A stretch of 64,000 nt of DNA, taken from Parietaria judaica. Lineage: Eukaryota > Streptophyta > Magnoliopsida > Rosales > Urticaceae. Positions 1-10,580 of this stretch are shown here, piece by piece; positions within the stretch are counted from its first letter, which is position 1, and each line of letters begins with the position of its first letter. Under the pieces are notes generated by a model, which had not been told where the DNA came from, made no database searches, and saw only the letters and a program-made list of their open reading frames with translations. A program made the position numbers and the translations under genes. The stretch covers positions 17,106,001 to 17,170,000 of the forward strand of contig OX940864.1 of assembly GCA_954871525.1 (NCBI GenBank). Reading direction: 5' to 3'.

Positions 1-796
1 AGTTGTTTCAAAGTGATTTTGCACCAAATTTATTTGTTTTGGCTTCTTAATTGTGCTTTTCAATTATTAAAAAAATTTAATTTTTAATCATATTAGTTAT
101 GTATAATGAGTCAATTTTTTTCTTTTCTTTTAACAATTATATAGTTAAAAATTAAATGGTTAAACTGATAGACACAGTTATTAGATAGAGTAAGTATTAG
201 TCTCATCTTCAAACATAAAGTGGGTACATCTCTAAGAAAAATTAGTTAAAAAAAAAAAACTAAGGCACGACAAAAACCCGGCAGGATACAAGTATGGAAC
301 TCCCTCACTCCTGAAGTAGAATAAATTTCCCTTATTTTAATATTCTACTAGATGTCGTTTTAGTATATTGTCGTTTTTTTTTTTTTTAAGAAAACGTCAT
401 TTTTATTATTTTTAACACTTGCCTAATGCATTAGTGTGGTGGAACACGCCGTTGACTCTCTTCTATCTTACGTGTTACATACTCAAGGTTTAATAGTTTA
501 ATTAATTATAATCTAGATCCTAAATATATATGTAATAATTGTAATTTCATAATGACATCAGCTATGACAATTAATTCAGATATTGGTATTTTATTATTAT
601 TAAAACTTTGAATTGTTTTACTTTATTAGACAAGGGGTGAAACTGGTATTTACCGGTTTAAACCTAAATGTTTTCCGACTTATATAGGGCATTAGGCCCA
701 GAACTATGTGGTGTTGTAAAAGGATTAGATCATATTAAAACAATATTATTTTTACCGGTCTTTAGTGTTAAATTTTTTAAAATTGTAAATAAACCA
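1..796. other. AT-rich intergenic DNA
   Basis: No supportable gene. The stretch holds A and T homopolymer tracts and scattered stops in all frames. I see no terminal repeats that would mark a mobile element. Confidence 0.6.
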
Positions 797-804
797 ACTT
801 TATA

Positions 805-1276
805 ATTAGGGGTGAAACCGGGTAGGGTACCCGCTTTTTTTGAGGTACCCAGATCCGGAATCCGGGTATCCGAAAATTGATACCCGGATCTGGTACCCGA
901 AATCCGGGTATCTATTTTTTGATACTCGGATTTCATACCCGGTACCCGGTTTTGGAAACCGGATTTGGGTATCTAATAACAAAAACATACATTCATCTAT
1001 AAATAAAAATGCATAAAAAAATAGTATTATCACTTAAGTATTGGAAACCCTAAGAAATTAACATAAAAAATAAAAAAAAAACTAAAATAAACTGGGTAAT
1101 TAAACCAGGTACCGGGTACCCGGTTTTTTAACTTTTAATACCCGGTTTCCGTATCCGGTTTTAATCCGGATACGGGTACCCGGATCCGGAATCCAAATTC
1201 GGATACGGATTTTAAATCCGAATACGGATACGGATTCGGATAATTACCCGGTTTCCGGGTATTATTTGCACCCCTA
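805..1276. mobile_element. hAT-type non-autonomous element, CCGG-rich
   Basis: The outer ends are TAGGGGTGaaACCGGG on the left and the matching CCCGGT...CACCCCTA on the right, the signature of one hAT-like family in this window. The 8-mer ACTTTATA lies at 797-804 and again at 1276-1283, within two bases of the termini, and fits the 8-bp duplication made by hAT transposases. The interior is packed with short palindromic blocks around CCGGGTACCCGG and CCGGATCCGG on both sides of an AT-rich core. Short frames here are repeat translations, not genes. Confidence 0.7.
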
Positions 1277-1584
1277 CTTTATAGTCTAAATCTTGATCGC
1301 GCCACTGCTTATAGTACCGGATTTTCATCGGTCATATAGTACCAGTTCTTTGTTCCTGAAAAATCGGTTTTTGCAGATGCACTATCAAATTTGAAATATA
1401 AATACCTTAAAAAATCGGTTACATGGATCCCAATTTCACACCTAATATTTATGTTTCATTTACTAAATCTTATAACGTGCACTCGTCTGATTTCTCATAT
1501 TGAATAGAATCTCTCTCTCTGGATCGTATCTTATTATTATTGATTGGTCCAATAAATCAAAACAATAATGCAAGCGACAGATAA
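1277..1584. other. Intergenic spacer between two transposons
   Basis: A 308-base spacer between the hAT element and the Mutator-like element. I see no gene or RNA. Confidence 0.5.
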
Positions 1585-1593
1585 TAATAAAAA

Positions 1594-2673
1594 GGGATAA
1601 TAGCGGCTAAAGTAGCCAAACTTTCATGACTTGTGTCGATAAAGGTCCAAACTGGATTTATAGCGGTAATAATAGCTAAACTCGGTCAATCTGTGGCAAG
1701 CACCAATTCCGTCCAGTCAAACATAACAGCCGTTAGTCTCTTACCATGTCAATTCCACGTGGCACGCTCGCAACCACATCACCGGCGCCGGGATCGGAAT
1801 CAGAATCCTCACCGCCGTGATCACGGCGACATCACGACAAAACCACGGGTAGACGAACCCCGCCATGAAGCGAGCCACTGCTCCGAGCTCCTTCGAGCTC
1901 GCCAAGAGTTCGGGAAATACGCCGGTCAGCTCCTCCACAAACTCCGGGCGCCGATTGATCTAGGCACCCTCCTCACGCAGCTTGCCGCCGCCACCTTGAG
2001 GTCGCCAACGAACGCAACCGGCGTCACTGGCTCCACCCCGCGCTCGGAACCACGTCGACGACACCATCGCGCTCGTCCAAACCCAGCTCGGAGATCGACC
2101 TCGAATCTGCCATGGACGCGTTTCGAAGCTCTCCGGCGACTGAATGGGTTTCTATGGCAGCCGATACTCGACGACCCCTGGGCGACCTCCCTGCGCGCTC
2201 CTCCGCTACCATGAACCACCTCGTCACCGCTCGCAGTCTCGAGCACCACCGAATAGGAAGCCCGATCGACACCATCCGTCCTCGAAGCCGCAGATCTGGA
2301 GCAGGACGCAGCCCACCACCGCGCACGGCGACGAAATCCCGGCGCCGTCGATGAGCTCGCCGCGCTCCCCGCCATCGTCCCTCCGCCTGAGCTTTGAAAC
2401 TCGCGAGCTCCCGCTGCCCCCCTCCGCACGCGAAGGAGCTTGGGAACTGTTTGATGTGATGAAAAAGAAAATTAAATTATATGACGTGGCATTACTTGTG
2501 CATGCCACGTGGAAGTGACGTGGCGAGAGACTAACGACTGTTATGTTTGACTGGACGGAATTGGTACTTGCCACAGATTGACCGAGTTTGGCTATTATTA
2601 CCGCTATAAATCCAGTTTGGACCTTTATCGACACAAGTCATGAAAGTTTGGCTACTTTAGCCGCTATTATCCC
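1594..2673. mobile_element. Mutator-like element with 171-bp TIRs (Pack-MULE-like)
   Basis: A 1,080-bp element bounded by GGGATAATAGCGG... and its inverse ...CCGCTATTATCCC. The terminal inverted repeats (1594-1764 and 2503-2673) align without gaps over 171 bp with about seven mismatches. It is flanked by a perfect 9-bp target duplication, TAATAAAAA, at 1585-1593 and 2674-2682, which is diagnostic of Mutator superfamily insertion. No transposase is present, so it would need one in trans. The interior is strikingly GC-rich and described separately. It sits about 480 bp upstream of the nucleobase transporter start. Confidence 0.85.
1765..2502. other. GC-rich internal cargo of the Mutator-like element
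   Basis: Between the two TIRs the composition shifts abruptly from AT-rich to GC-rich with codon-like periodicity, unlike the intergenic DNA around it. Long frames are open on both strands (1633-2214 on plus, 1926-2429 on minus), but all run into the TIRs, and I recognise no domain. This is what a captured and decayed gene fragment looks like (Pack-MULE). I could not identify the donor gene or settle the sense strand. The open frames may simply reflect high GC. Confidence 0.55.
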
Positions 2674-2682
2674 TAATAAAAA

Positions 2683-3149
2683 ACAATAATAATGATAATA
2701 AAGAATATTTGTGGTATAAGTCCTTAATCTTGTACTAATTAATTGCACCAACAGTCTCGATTTTCTTTTTTAACGGCAATATTACCAAAAAAGAATAAAA
2801 TAAAGTCGAGGTCAAATTCTATCCGTGTCTAGTTAAGGTCTATCGCTCGGAAAATACGTAAATGTATAGTATTAACCCCAAATATATCAATAATTCAACA
2901 CTTTATGAACTAGCTCGCATGGTATTGCCGCTAATTTACAGGTAAGTTTTATACAAAATTGAGTATTTATTTTGTAAACTATATCTCTAATAATAATAAA
3001 AGTCATAGTTAGAATCCCTTGTAGATTCTTGTATGTTCACAAATTGTGGGGTTCATGAACTGTGAACAAAAACACCACACAAGTCCTTATCACTATCTTC
3101 TGATCCTTCAATTTCTATCAGAGAGAAAACCCTTTTAATCACTAAAACT
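2683..3149 (+). promoter_or_regulatory. Presumed promoter and 5' leader of the NCS1 transporter gene
   Basis: This is the interval between the Mutator-like element and the transporter ATG. It is AT-rich without a convincing TATA box. The last 80 bases are C/T/A-rich leader-like sequence. The call is positional only. Confidence 0.35.
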
Positions 3150-5164
3150 ATGGTCTCCAAATTACTCACCTTCCATCACCATCTCCGTCTTTCTTCGCCA
3201 AAACTCTCAAACCCTATCTCTCAAAACACTAACTCATCATCACTAACCCTACACCAAAATGTCCATTACAATCCTCTCAAACTCACCACAAGCACAAGCA
3301 CTAGAAGAAGAAGATTCCGATCCTCAAACTTCACTCCGAGTATGGCAACGGACGCCCCGAAAGGCGCAAGTGAGGCCTGCTTCGACCCGAGCCTCACGAA
3401 CGACGACCTCCTCCCGACGAAGCCTTCCCAGCGGTCGTTTTCCGGGTGGGAGATGGCGTCTCTCTGGGTGGGGCTCGTCGTCGGGGTTCCAACGTACTAT
3501 CTCGCCGGAAGCCTCGTGGATCTTGGAATGGCGTGGTGGCAAGGGATAGCGACGGTCGTCATCGCGAATTTGATCCTCTTGGTCCCTCTCATCCTCACCG
3601 GCCACCCCGGTACCCGGTACGGAATCTCGTTCCCGGTGTTGGCTCGGTCGTCGTTCGGAGTTAGTGGGTCCCACGTCCCGACGCTTCTCAGGGCTCTAGT
3701 CGGATGCGGCTGGTACGGTTTGAATTCTTAAATCATCCGATATCTTTATACATGTTTAAATCACGAAGAGTAATTGTGAAATTAATATTCCTAGATTCGA
3801 ATCCGATTAAATTATTTTAGATGTAAAATAAATATCGGTATAATTTTTTTATGCGCTTTAGATGTGAAAATACAATACAAACTTAAGTATATTTTTTACG
3901 ACAATACTATTGCCAGTTTATTTAATTACAATCGGGTTACTAATTTTGACTTATAATACTCATGATATCATCTACAGTTTTATTGATTTTATGTTTCATC
4001 CTAATTGGAAACTAAAATTAATTAACCAGGTACGGTATCGAGACATGGATCGGCGGTGAGGCGATCTTCCTCCTCCTCCCAAACTCGATAAAATCGTCGT
4101 CTCTCTCCGTCCCATTGACTTGGCTCGGCACCTCCCCCTTAGAATTCGCCTGCTTCGCCGTCTTCTGGGTCGCCCAGTTGGCCATTGTGTGGAGGGGCAT
4201 TGACGGGATCCGGGAGCTCGAGAAGTACTCCGCGCCCATTCTCATCACTCTCACTGCCTGCCTCGTCGGATGGGCCTATTGCGCTGCTGGTGGCTTCGGC
4301 CACATGTTGACTTTGACTTCAAAGTTGACTTCTTCGCAGTTTTGGTCTCTATTTTTTCCGTCACTCACCGCAAACATAAGCTTTTGGGCAACTCTCGCCC
4401 TGAACATACCGGATTTCACCCGGTATGCCAAAAGTCAACGGGCCCAGATTGTTGGCCAGATCGGGCTACCCTTCTTCATGGGCCTCTTCACGTTCGTCGG
4501 TCTGGCCGTGACGTCATCTACGTACGTCATCTTCGGGTCCGTGATCTCGAACCCTATTCAGCTTCTAGGCAGGATTGGAGGTTTCGCCACCGTGATTTTA
4601 GCGATCGTCGGAATCAGCTTAGCAACGGTGACTACCAACATTGCTGCAAATGTCGTCGCTCCGGCGAACGCGCTGGTCAATCTGAGCCCTTCGAACTTCA
4701 CGTTCAGGAAAGGAGCGATCCTTACGGCCGTAATCGGAGTCATGTTCCAGCCATGGCGGCTTCTGAAGTCGAGCGAGAGCTTCGTGTACACGTGGCTCGT
4801 GGGGTACTCCGCGCTTCTTGGCCCGATCGGAGGGATCGTTCTGGTTGACTATTACCTCGTTAAGGTCACGGTGTTGAACGTCGGAGATTTGTACTCGATG
4901 AGTCCGTCCGGGAAGTACTACTACTCAAAGGGGTATAACTTGGCAGCCATGGCGGCTCTGGTAGCTGGGATTTTGCCCGTCGTTCCTGGGTTTTTGGAGA
5001 AGATCGGTGTCGTTTCGAGGATCGGGAATGCGTTTGTGGTGATCTATAATAATGCATGGTTCTTTAGCTTCTTCACTGCAGCGTTTCTGTATTGGGTGTT
5101 GTCGTACAAGTCAAGGAAGGGGAAGAATGTGGTTGAAGAAACTCTCTTGGAGACTGAGAACTGA
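3150..5164 (+). CDS. Plastid-type nucleobase:cation symporter, NCS1 family (PLUTO-like)
   Basis: Predicted to import purines and uracil with a cation across a membrane, by homology to Arabidopsis PLUTO. There are two exons, 3150-3712 and 4030-5164, split by a 317-base GT-AG intron. Splicing restores [13 protein letters not shown], a hallmark NCS1 stretch, and gives 565 aa. The N-terminal ~65 residues are rich in Ser, Thr and Arg with few acids, like a plastid transit peptide. They precede the soluble [13 protein letters not shown] segment and about twelve hydrophobic helices. Family motifs visible include [49 protein letters not shown] and [17 protein letters not shown] 3150 is chosen because it gives the full targeting peptide; a second Met (MATDAP, about residue 65) would give the mature-like form. 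I see no damage. The intron is flanked by a short direct repeat (see findings). Confidence 0.93.
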
Positions 5165-6149
5165 TTGGTTTGTTTAGGGTTTTTTTTGGTATACGACACA
5201 GAAGCTATTTACTTATAATTATGTGTAAAGATTCGTATTATGATTTTTTTTTTAAATCATTTATAAAATTATTCACTCCACTCGAACTCCGGAGTTCCGC
5301 GGCATTTTTCTACTGGTTTGATTCACCGAATGCCGGCTGCCAGGCCGTGGGCTTCCCCGGAATTGTGAATTGACGCTAATTGAAGAGCGAAATCAAGCAT
5401 GAGTCAGAAATTGAAATCAAACATGAAAGAAGGTATTATATATATATATATATATATATATTTAGAGAGTGGATTGGCCGGAGATTAGTGTGATATAACA
5501 GTGATTTGTAAGATTACAGAGATACAAAAGTTATGCTATCTCATTGATTCTCTATTAATTAGGTAGTTCATTTTTCTCATGATTATAGTTCAATTTCAAT
5601 GGTTTCATTTCATAGCGATTCTAGCTTCATTCATCAGGTGTCGTTTTGTAAATGAGAAACGACACTGAGTTCTGTGGTATTTGGATCGGTAAAACAAGTT
5701 CTTAACCGTTTGACACTATTAGGTTCATGACCTAGCCTGAGAGTGAGGCCTGGTTTTCAAAAATATTTATTTAGTTAATAAAGCTAGATTGTTCATTTAA
5801 AAATACATTCAAATTATATAATATAAATAAGATTGTTAAAATCATAATTATGTAATCTGAAAATATTTTTTTTGTGAAAATGGGGAATTGAACGGGTCTT
5901 TTCTTTTTTCTCAGCAGTCAGCCCAGACTTTCTAATTTTCTAGAATATAAATAATATATATATATATATATATTCATTCTCCATAAGAAACGACTTCTAG
6001 CTTTATATATGTGTACGACAGTAAAATAAAATACATGTTGTTTATACTTTCAAAAGTCCAAGATGTATCTATATTAGCAAACGACATCAACTACGATCCT
6101 AAGTTATAATATACGACATGGTCAATTTACTTTCATACAATGTGTGGAA
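5165..6149. other. 3' flank of NCS1 gene with TA microsatellites and a small hairpin
   Basis: Non-coding. It holds (TA)n tracts near 5435-5461 and 5952-5974. A perfect 9-bp inverted repeat, GTGTCGTTT (5638-5646) and AAACGACAC (5657-5665), has a 10-base loop. No long polyadenylation signal could be assigned with confidence. Confidence 0.5.
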
Positions 6150-6310
6150 TATGGCTGAAACCGGAGCGGATATCCGGTTTTTTTTACTATTCGGTATCCG
6201 GAATTCGAAATCAATATCCAAATCCGGATACCTGTTTTTCAAAACCCGATTTCAGTATCCGAATTAAGTTTTAAATCCGGATCCGAGTTTTTTTTAATCC
6301 GGATTTTAAA
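6150..6310. mobile_element. Degenerate hAT terminus downstream of the transposase pseudogene
   Basis: The sequence TGAAACCGGagcGGATATCCGG and the following CCGGAATTC/CCGGATAC blocks resemble the subterminal region of the TAGGGGTG hAT family. The outer TAGGGG is mutated and no target duplication could be paired, so only this end is recognised. Confidence 0.5.
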
Positions 6311-6629
6311 AAATAGATAAAACATACATTGTCTCAACCACCAAAAAAACTTACAAATCTACTAGATATCTTGCCATTGTCTCAACCACCAAAAAATCAT
6401 ACATCCCATAGTCTATGAAAAATGCATTAAAAAAACATTCTCACCATCATTTCTTCATTTCACGCCATCTTTTCTTCATTCCCGTGCATCATCAGCATCA
6501 ACTATAAAGATATGACAATAAAAAAAAGGCAATACAAGTCAAATACACATGAAATGAAAATAATTGAATACAAATATCATATAACAAATTAGATAATTAC
6601 ATGGTTTATTATAAAGCACATCGTGTTCT

Positions 6630-8873
6630 TCCATACTCACACTTTCAGCCTCATCCGTAACCTCTCTCATGACTACAATATCGTGAGTAGAGCTTATCCA
6701 ATTCTTCAGAAAAATCAATGATTCGACTGTCTTAGGAAGTAATTATGAGCTCTTGTATGGATTAAGAATCCACCACTAGTAAGAAAGCCGATTCATAAGC
6801 CACAGTGGAAACAAGAATGGCTAAAATATATTTAGCAATTTGAGAGAGCACTAGGTATTTATTGGCGTTGAGACCCCACCAAGCAAGAACAATTTAAAGG
6901 ACTTTCCGACGGGTCAACAAGGTACCTATCAATATCTTTTTTTGAATCATCATCATTATTAGACGTCTCTGACATGTACGATGCGAGCATGAAACCCGTT
7001 TCTCTATGATCATCATTCATAACCATTTGCGAAGAACAATTACAAGATGGAGTTACCGTGAGCGCCATTGTATACTTCATACAATATTTCTAGAAATTCT
7101 TTCATCTTTGCCACAACATCCTTGGCCACCTCAACAAAAAATACAAGCTTAAGGTAATGAGTAATGTATTGTACCTTGTATCTTGGATCAAGCAAAACTC
7201 CTAAAATCATAATAGGATTAGCTTCTCCGGGAATGTTCCAATAGTTATCAAACTTGACCTTCATATCCGTACACATTTTCTTGATGATTGGATCTGTCGA
7301 CTTAAGATGAAGCTCGACCGTTGCTTTAACCTCGCACAACTTTGTACAGCAGACGTTGGATGTTGTAGTGTCAGCCGCACTTAGTTTTTTGGTCAGATCA
7401 TAGAAAGTCTAAAGGAACTTCAAAAAGTGGTAGCATTTTCCTAATCTTTATCACTATGCGGACCTACTTGTGATGATAAGTTGACAATACAAAGTTGTTA
7501 AATACAGTTGTATTAAATGTAGTATAGTATACAAAACAGACTTGTATATACATATGTAAATGACATCGAGAAATAAACACTTGAACTGCATTTGCACAAT
7601 AAGTACCTTTTCTTCCTTGTGGAAAAATGTGGTGTAGTATTGATCAGCCTCGATAATTTGCTGAAAAACTTTTCAGAATTTAAGTGCTGCTTCTAACATA
7701 GAATATGTGGAGTTCCACCCGGTGCATGCGTCCATACACAAATGTGACTTCGAAGTAATCTTCATTCTTTTAACGTACTCTTTAAAATGCTTCAAACATG
7801 TTGGAGACAATGTAACATATCTGACAGCATTCTGTATTGCCAAAATAGATACGGCCAATATTTTCAACCCTTCTCCTACAATGAGGTTGAGAATATGACA
7901 TGAGCAACAAATATGCTTAAGTACCTCAAAAAAAAAAAAAAACGAACATGCTTAAGCTCTCTATCTTCAATCAAATCCCAATCCTCTGTTTTCATCTATG
8001 TCATCAATTTAGTAATACACACTCATTTGCAGAAGCATTATCCACTGTAATTGATTGGATCTTTGTGATTGCCCAATCTTTGAAACAAGCCATCAATTTA
8101 GTAGCCAACGTCTCCCCTTTATGATCCTCTACTTGAAAAAACTGATAATTCTCTTTTGAAATTTGCAAGCCGCATCAATCCAATGCACGGAAACGCACAT
8201 GTATCCGATATTTTGGTTCAAAGTCCAACAATCGGTCTTTACACTTACCTAAGGGTAAAATGGAAACAAACTAATCGATTATTGAGAAATCATCGAAAAT
8301 ACTTATTTAAAAGAAATAATAAATTCGATATATATTGAACTTACCCTTTGGTTTTGTTAGAAAATCTTCAACTAAATCTTGTTTTTTCCTCAAACTATAT
8401 CCCTACGTCTTTAGCGATTGTTTGCCTTGAAACTCTAAAATTTTTAGGGTTCATGTATCTTGAGTACGTTATGAATACTTTTCCTTCACCATGTCGAAAC
8501 AGGAACTCATCAAGCACGATGTAACATTCTACCGCTCTCCGAAAACCCTCTTTCGTCCAATTGCTAAGTTTGAGCTCACTTCATGTTCCATCTTGTTTCA
8601 TGAAATGCAGTATATTGAGTTGCTTACACATTCGTTGCTCTTCCGTATAAGGACCTTTTTTATGTTTCAAGATGATTATCGAGAGTTTTCGTACCTAAAA
8701 TAGCAGGGAATTTCAGCACGGCTTGACAATGAATGATGCCGTCTCGCCGCAATATGACTTAATGAAATGATTCCATGCCTCCGAAGCATTAGCCCTTTTG
8801 CGCTTAAAACTATTTTGGGGTTGTGTTTACGATTGAGATTGAGTTTTACTAAATGCCACCGAGTCTTCTTCAT
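6630..8873 (-). pseudogene. Decayed hAT transposase (RICESLEEPER/DAYSLEEPER type)
   Basis: Read on the minus strand, the fragments fall in the order of a plant hAT transposase. A BED zinc-finger region comes first (8873-8700, with KRKRANASEAWNHF, a stop before it and the second Cys pair lost). The RNase-H-fold segment follows (7867-7673, with AIQNAVRYVTLSPTCLKHF and GWNSTYSML), then the DUF4413-like segment (7339-7040, GVLLDPRYK). The C-terminal dimerisation domain is in another frame (about 6890-6760, KYLVLSQIAKYILAILVSTV then AYESAF) with a tail to about 6630. Frameshifts and stops separate the pieces, so no transposase is made. CCGG-rich sequence starting near 6152 (TGAAACCGG) matches this family's 3' end; the 5' end was not found. 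The BED exon at 33.8 kb comes from the same family. Confidence 0.8.
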
Positions 8874-9099
8874 TATTTTTGAATAGTCAAATTCTCCATT
8901 TTGGCAAAATCCTTGTTCAATTGAAAAATAAATTTCTTATCTTTCAAACCCGCAAAAAATGCTCATTAGACGTTAAAAGCTAGCTAAAAAAGTTACAGCC
9001 CGACTGATGTTTAACCAAATATGCTATGTTAAAAAATGCAAGACTTAAAAAACATAAACACTTAATACAATAATAATTTTTAAGAGCAACAGGCTACAA

Positions 9100-9840
9100 T
9101 GTTGGGTTTTTAAGGGATTATTCTTAATCCCGAGACGGAAATCTTGGGATATCCTCGAACGATTAATCTAGATTAAATATGAGAATCAAAATTATTCAGT
9201 TTTGATATGTTACTAGACTTCTAATACTCTTGCCGACTGCCAATTTTTTTGGCTGTTTCTTCTCAGTATGCGCGCGTCTTGGGCATGGTTTCAACTCGGG
9301 ATCACAACTCCACAAATGTCGAGCCTCTATCTCGCCCACCACATTGTTGCAGGAACTCTGCAGTATGCAGATCGAAAATCACCTCGTCAAACTGCTAGGC
9401 CTTTCTCGGTGATTTGATGATGACGCAATCTCGGTACACGAGGAGGAGCAAAACTCGAGTTTGGGGTAAGCGGGTTGCTCGAATTTTCTCTCTAGGATTA
9501 GGGTTTAGGATGCTTAATTATGAACCATAAATTGTGTATTTATAGCTCAGATGGTGTATTTATAGCTCACAATATAGAATGACCTAATGAGCTTTGGCCC
9601 ATTTAAATTGGTCAAGCTCATTTGGTAATTCATAATTATTTTATCCGGCACTGGTGGGCTAAACATATTTACTACGGTCCTTAACGGACCCCGAAAACCC
9701 AATAGGCTCAGGACCCTAATTAGGCCCAATTCCCGATTCGGGCATATCCCTTCATATAACTTGCATGTCGTTTCAGGACGACTTTCACATTAGAGGCGAA
9801 CAAGTGAGTCTTTCGTCCCGGTTTCATAACAGTTAGATAA
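9100..9840. mobile_element. LTR-like remnant, probably minus orientation
   Basis: The right edge, ending GGTTTCATAACA, read backwards starts TGTTATGAAACCGGGACG, which looks like a plant LTR start. The interval is less AT-rich than its surroundings and contains 'tatttatagctcaga/tatttatagctcaca' duplicated words. A left edge near 9100 (TGTTGGGTTTTTAAG) is possible, but no 5-bp target duplication matches. No internal gag or pol sequence is adjacent. It could be part of another repeat class. Confidence 0.35.
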
Positions 9841-10019
9841 AGATTAATTATTAATACTTTTTTTATAATGAACAATCGATAATTTATATTTTCTATATAA
9901 CTCGGACTAGGGTTTTATTTTTCTTTTTCGGCATCCCTAAATGCACATCATATGCATGTTTTTACCCAACTTTTTTTTTACCAGATGTAGCACCTCGATT
10001 TATAAGTTGTACCTTTAAA

Positions 10020-10127
10020 TTTAATATTCATGACTGTAAACAATAAAATGAGAGATTTTGTATTTTTTTTAATATTCATAACTGTAAACAATAAAATGAG
10101 AGATTTAATATTTTTAATGAGAGATTT
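10020..10127. repeat. Imperfect tandem duplication
   Basis: A unit of about 50 bp containing TAATATTCATgACTGTAAAC and AATAAAATGAGAGATTT occurs twice, then a partial third copy (AATGAGAGATTTAATAT). It is non-coding. Confidence 0.7.
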
Positions 10128-10197
10128 AATATATGATGATATACTGGAAGTTTTGAATGGGCCGGCCAACAAATATTTATTAACCGCATAAAAAAAA

Positions 10198-10580
10198 AAA
10201 AAAAAAAAAACCCCACATCGAATGGAGCAGTTTCAGCAGCGTTTTCTTTGGAAGCTGAAAGTACACATTTCGGGCACTGAAAGTTAATTTTTTTTTAATA
10301 GAGCACTTTTGGGCCGGTAAATTTGACTGTTGATATTAAGAGCTTTTCTCGGCCCAATAACAAATGGAGTTGCTAAATGATGTTTGAGCCATGCACTTTA
10401 AGTGCCGCGGAGGAGAAGACGTGGAAGGAGAGACTTTCAGCGGCCTATTTCAAAACACAGCCGCGAAATATTTTGTTTTTAACTGTGGCGAAGTTTGGAT
10501 TGGACCACTGAAACTTTGTCTTTCAGCGGTCCATTTTTGCGCAGCTAAAAATGTAATTAAATTTTTATTAATTTTGTAAC
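10198..10580. mobile_element. Possible CACTA subterminal fragment
   Basis: The words TTTCAGCGGCC, TTTCAGCGGTCC, GCTGAAAG and CACTGAAA occur in both orientations, like the short subterminal binding-site arrays of plant CACTA elements. A CACTACTCCAAAAATG sequence near 11580 could be a related terminus. No paired terminus or TNP gene was found, so this is a remnant at best. Confidence 0.35.

Noticed and set aside
1633..2634. Overlapping open frames of 100-193 codons in the Mutator-like element
   Set aside because: All run into the inverted repeats, occur on both strands and have no recognisable domain. They are treated as GC-rich cargo, not genes.
4270..4848. 192-codon open frame in the alternate plus frame of the NCS1 gene
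   Set aside because: It overlaps the real transporter exon; the translation is Arg/His/Asp-rich out-of-frame sequence.
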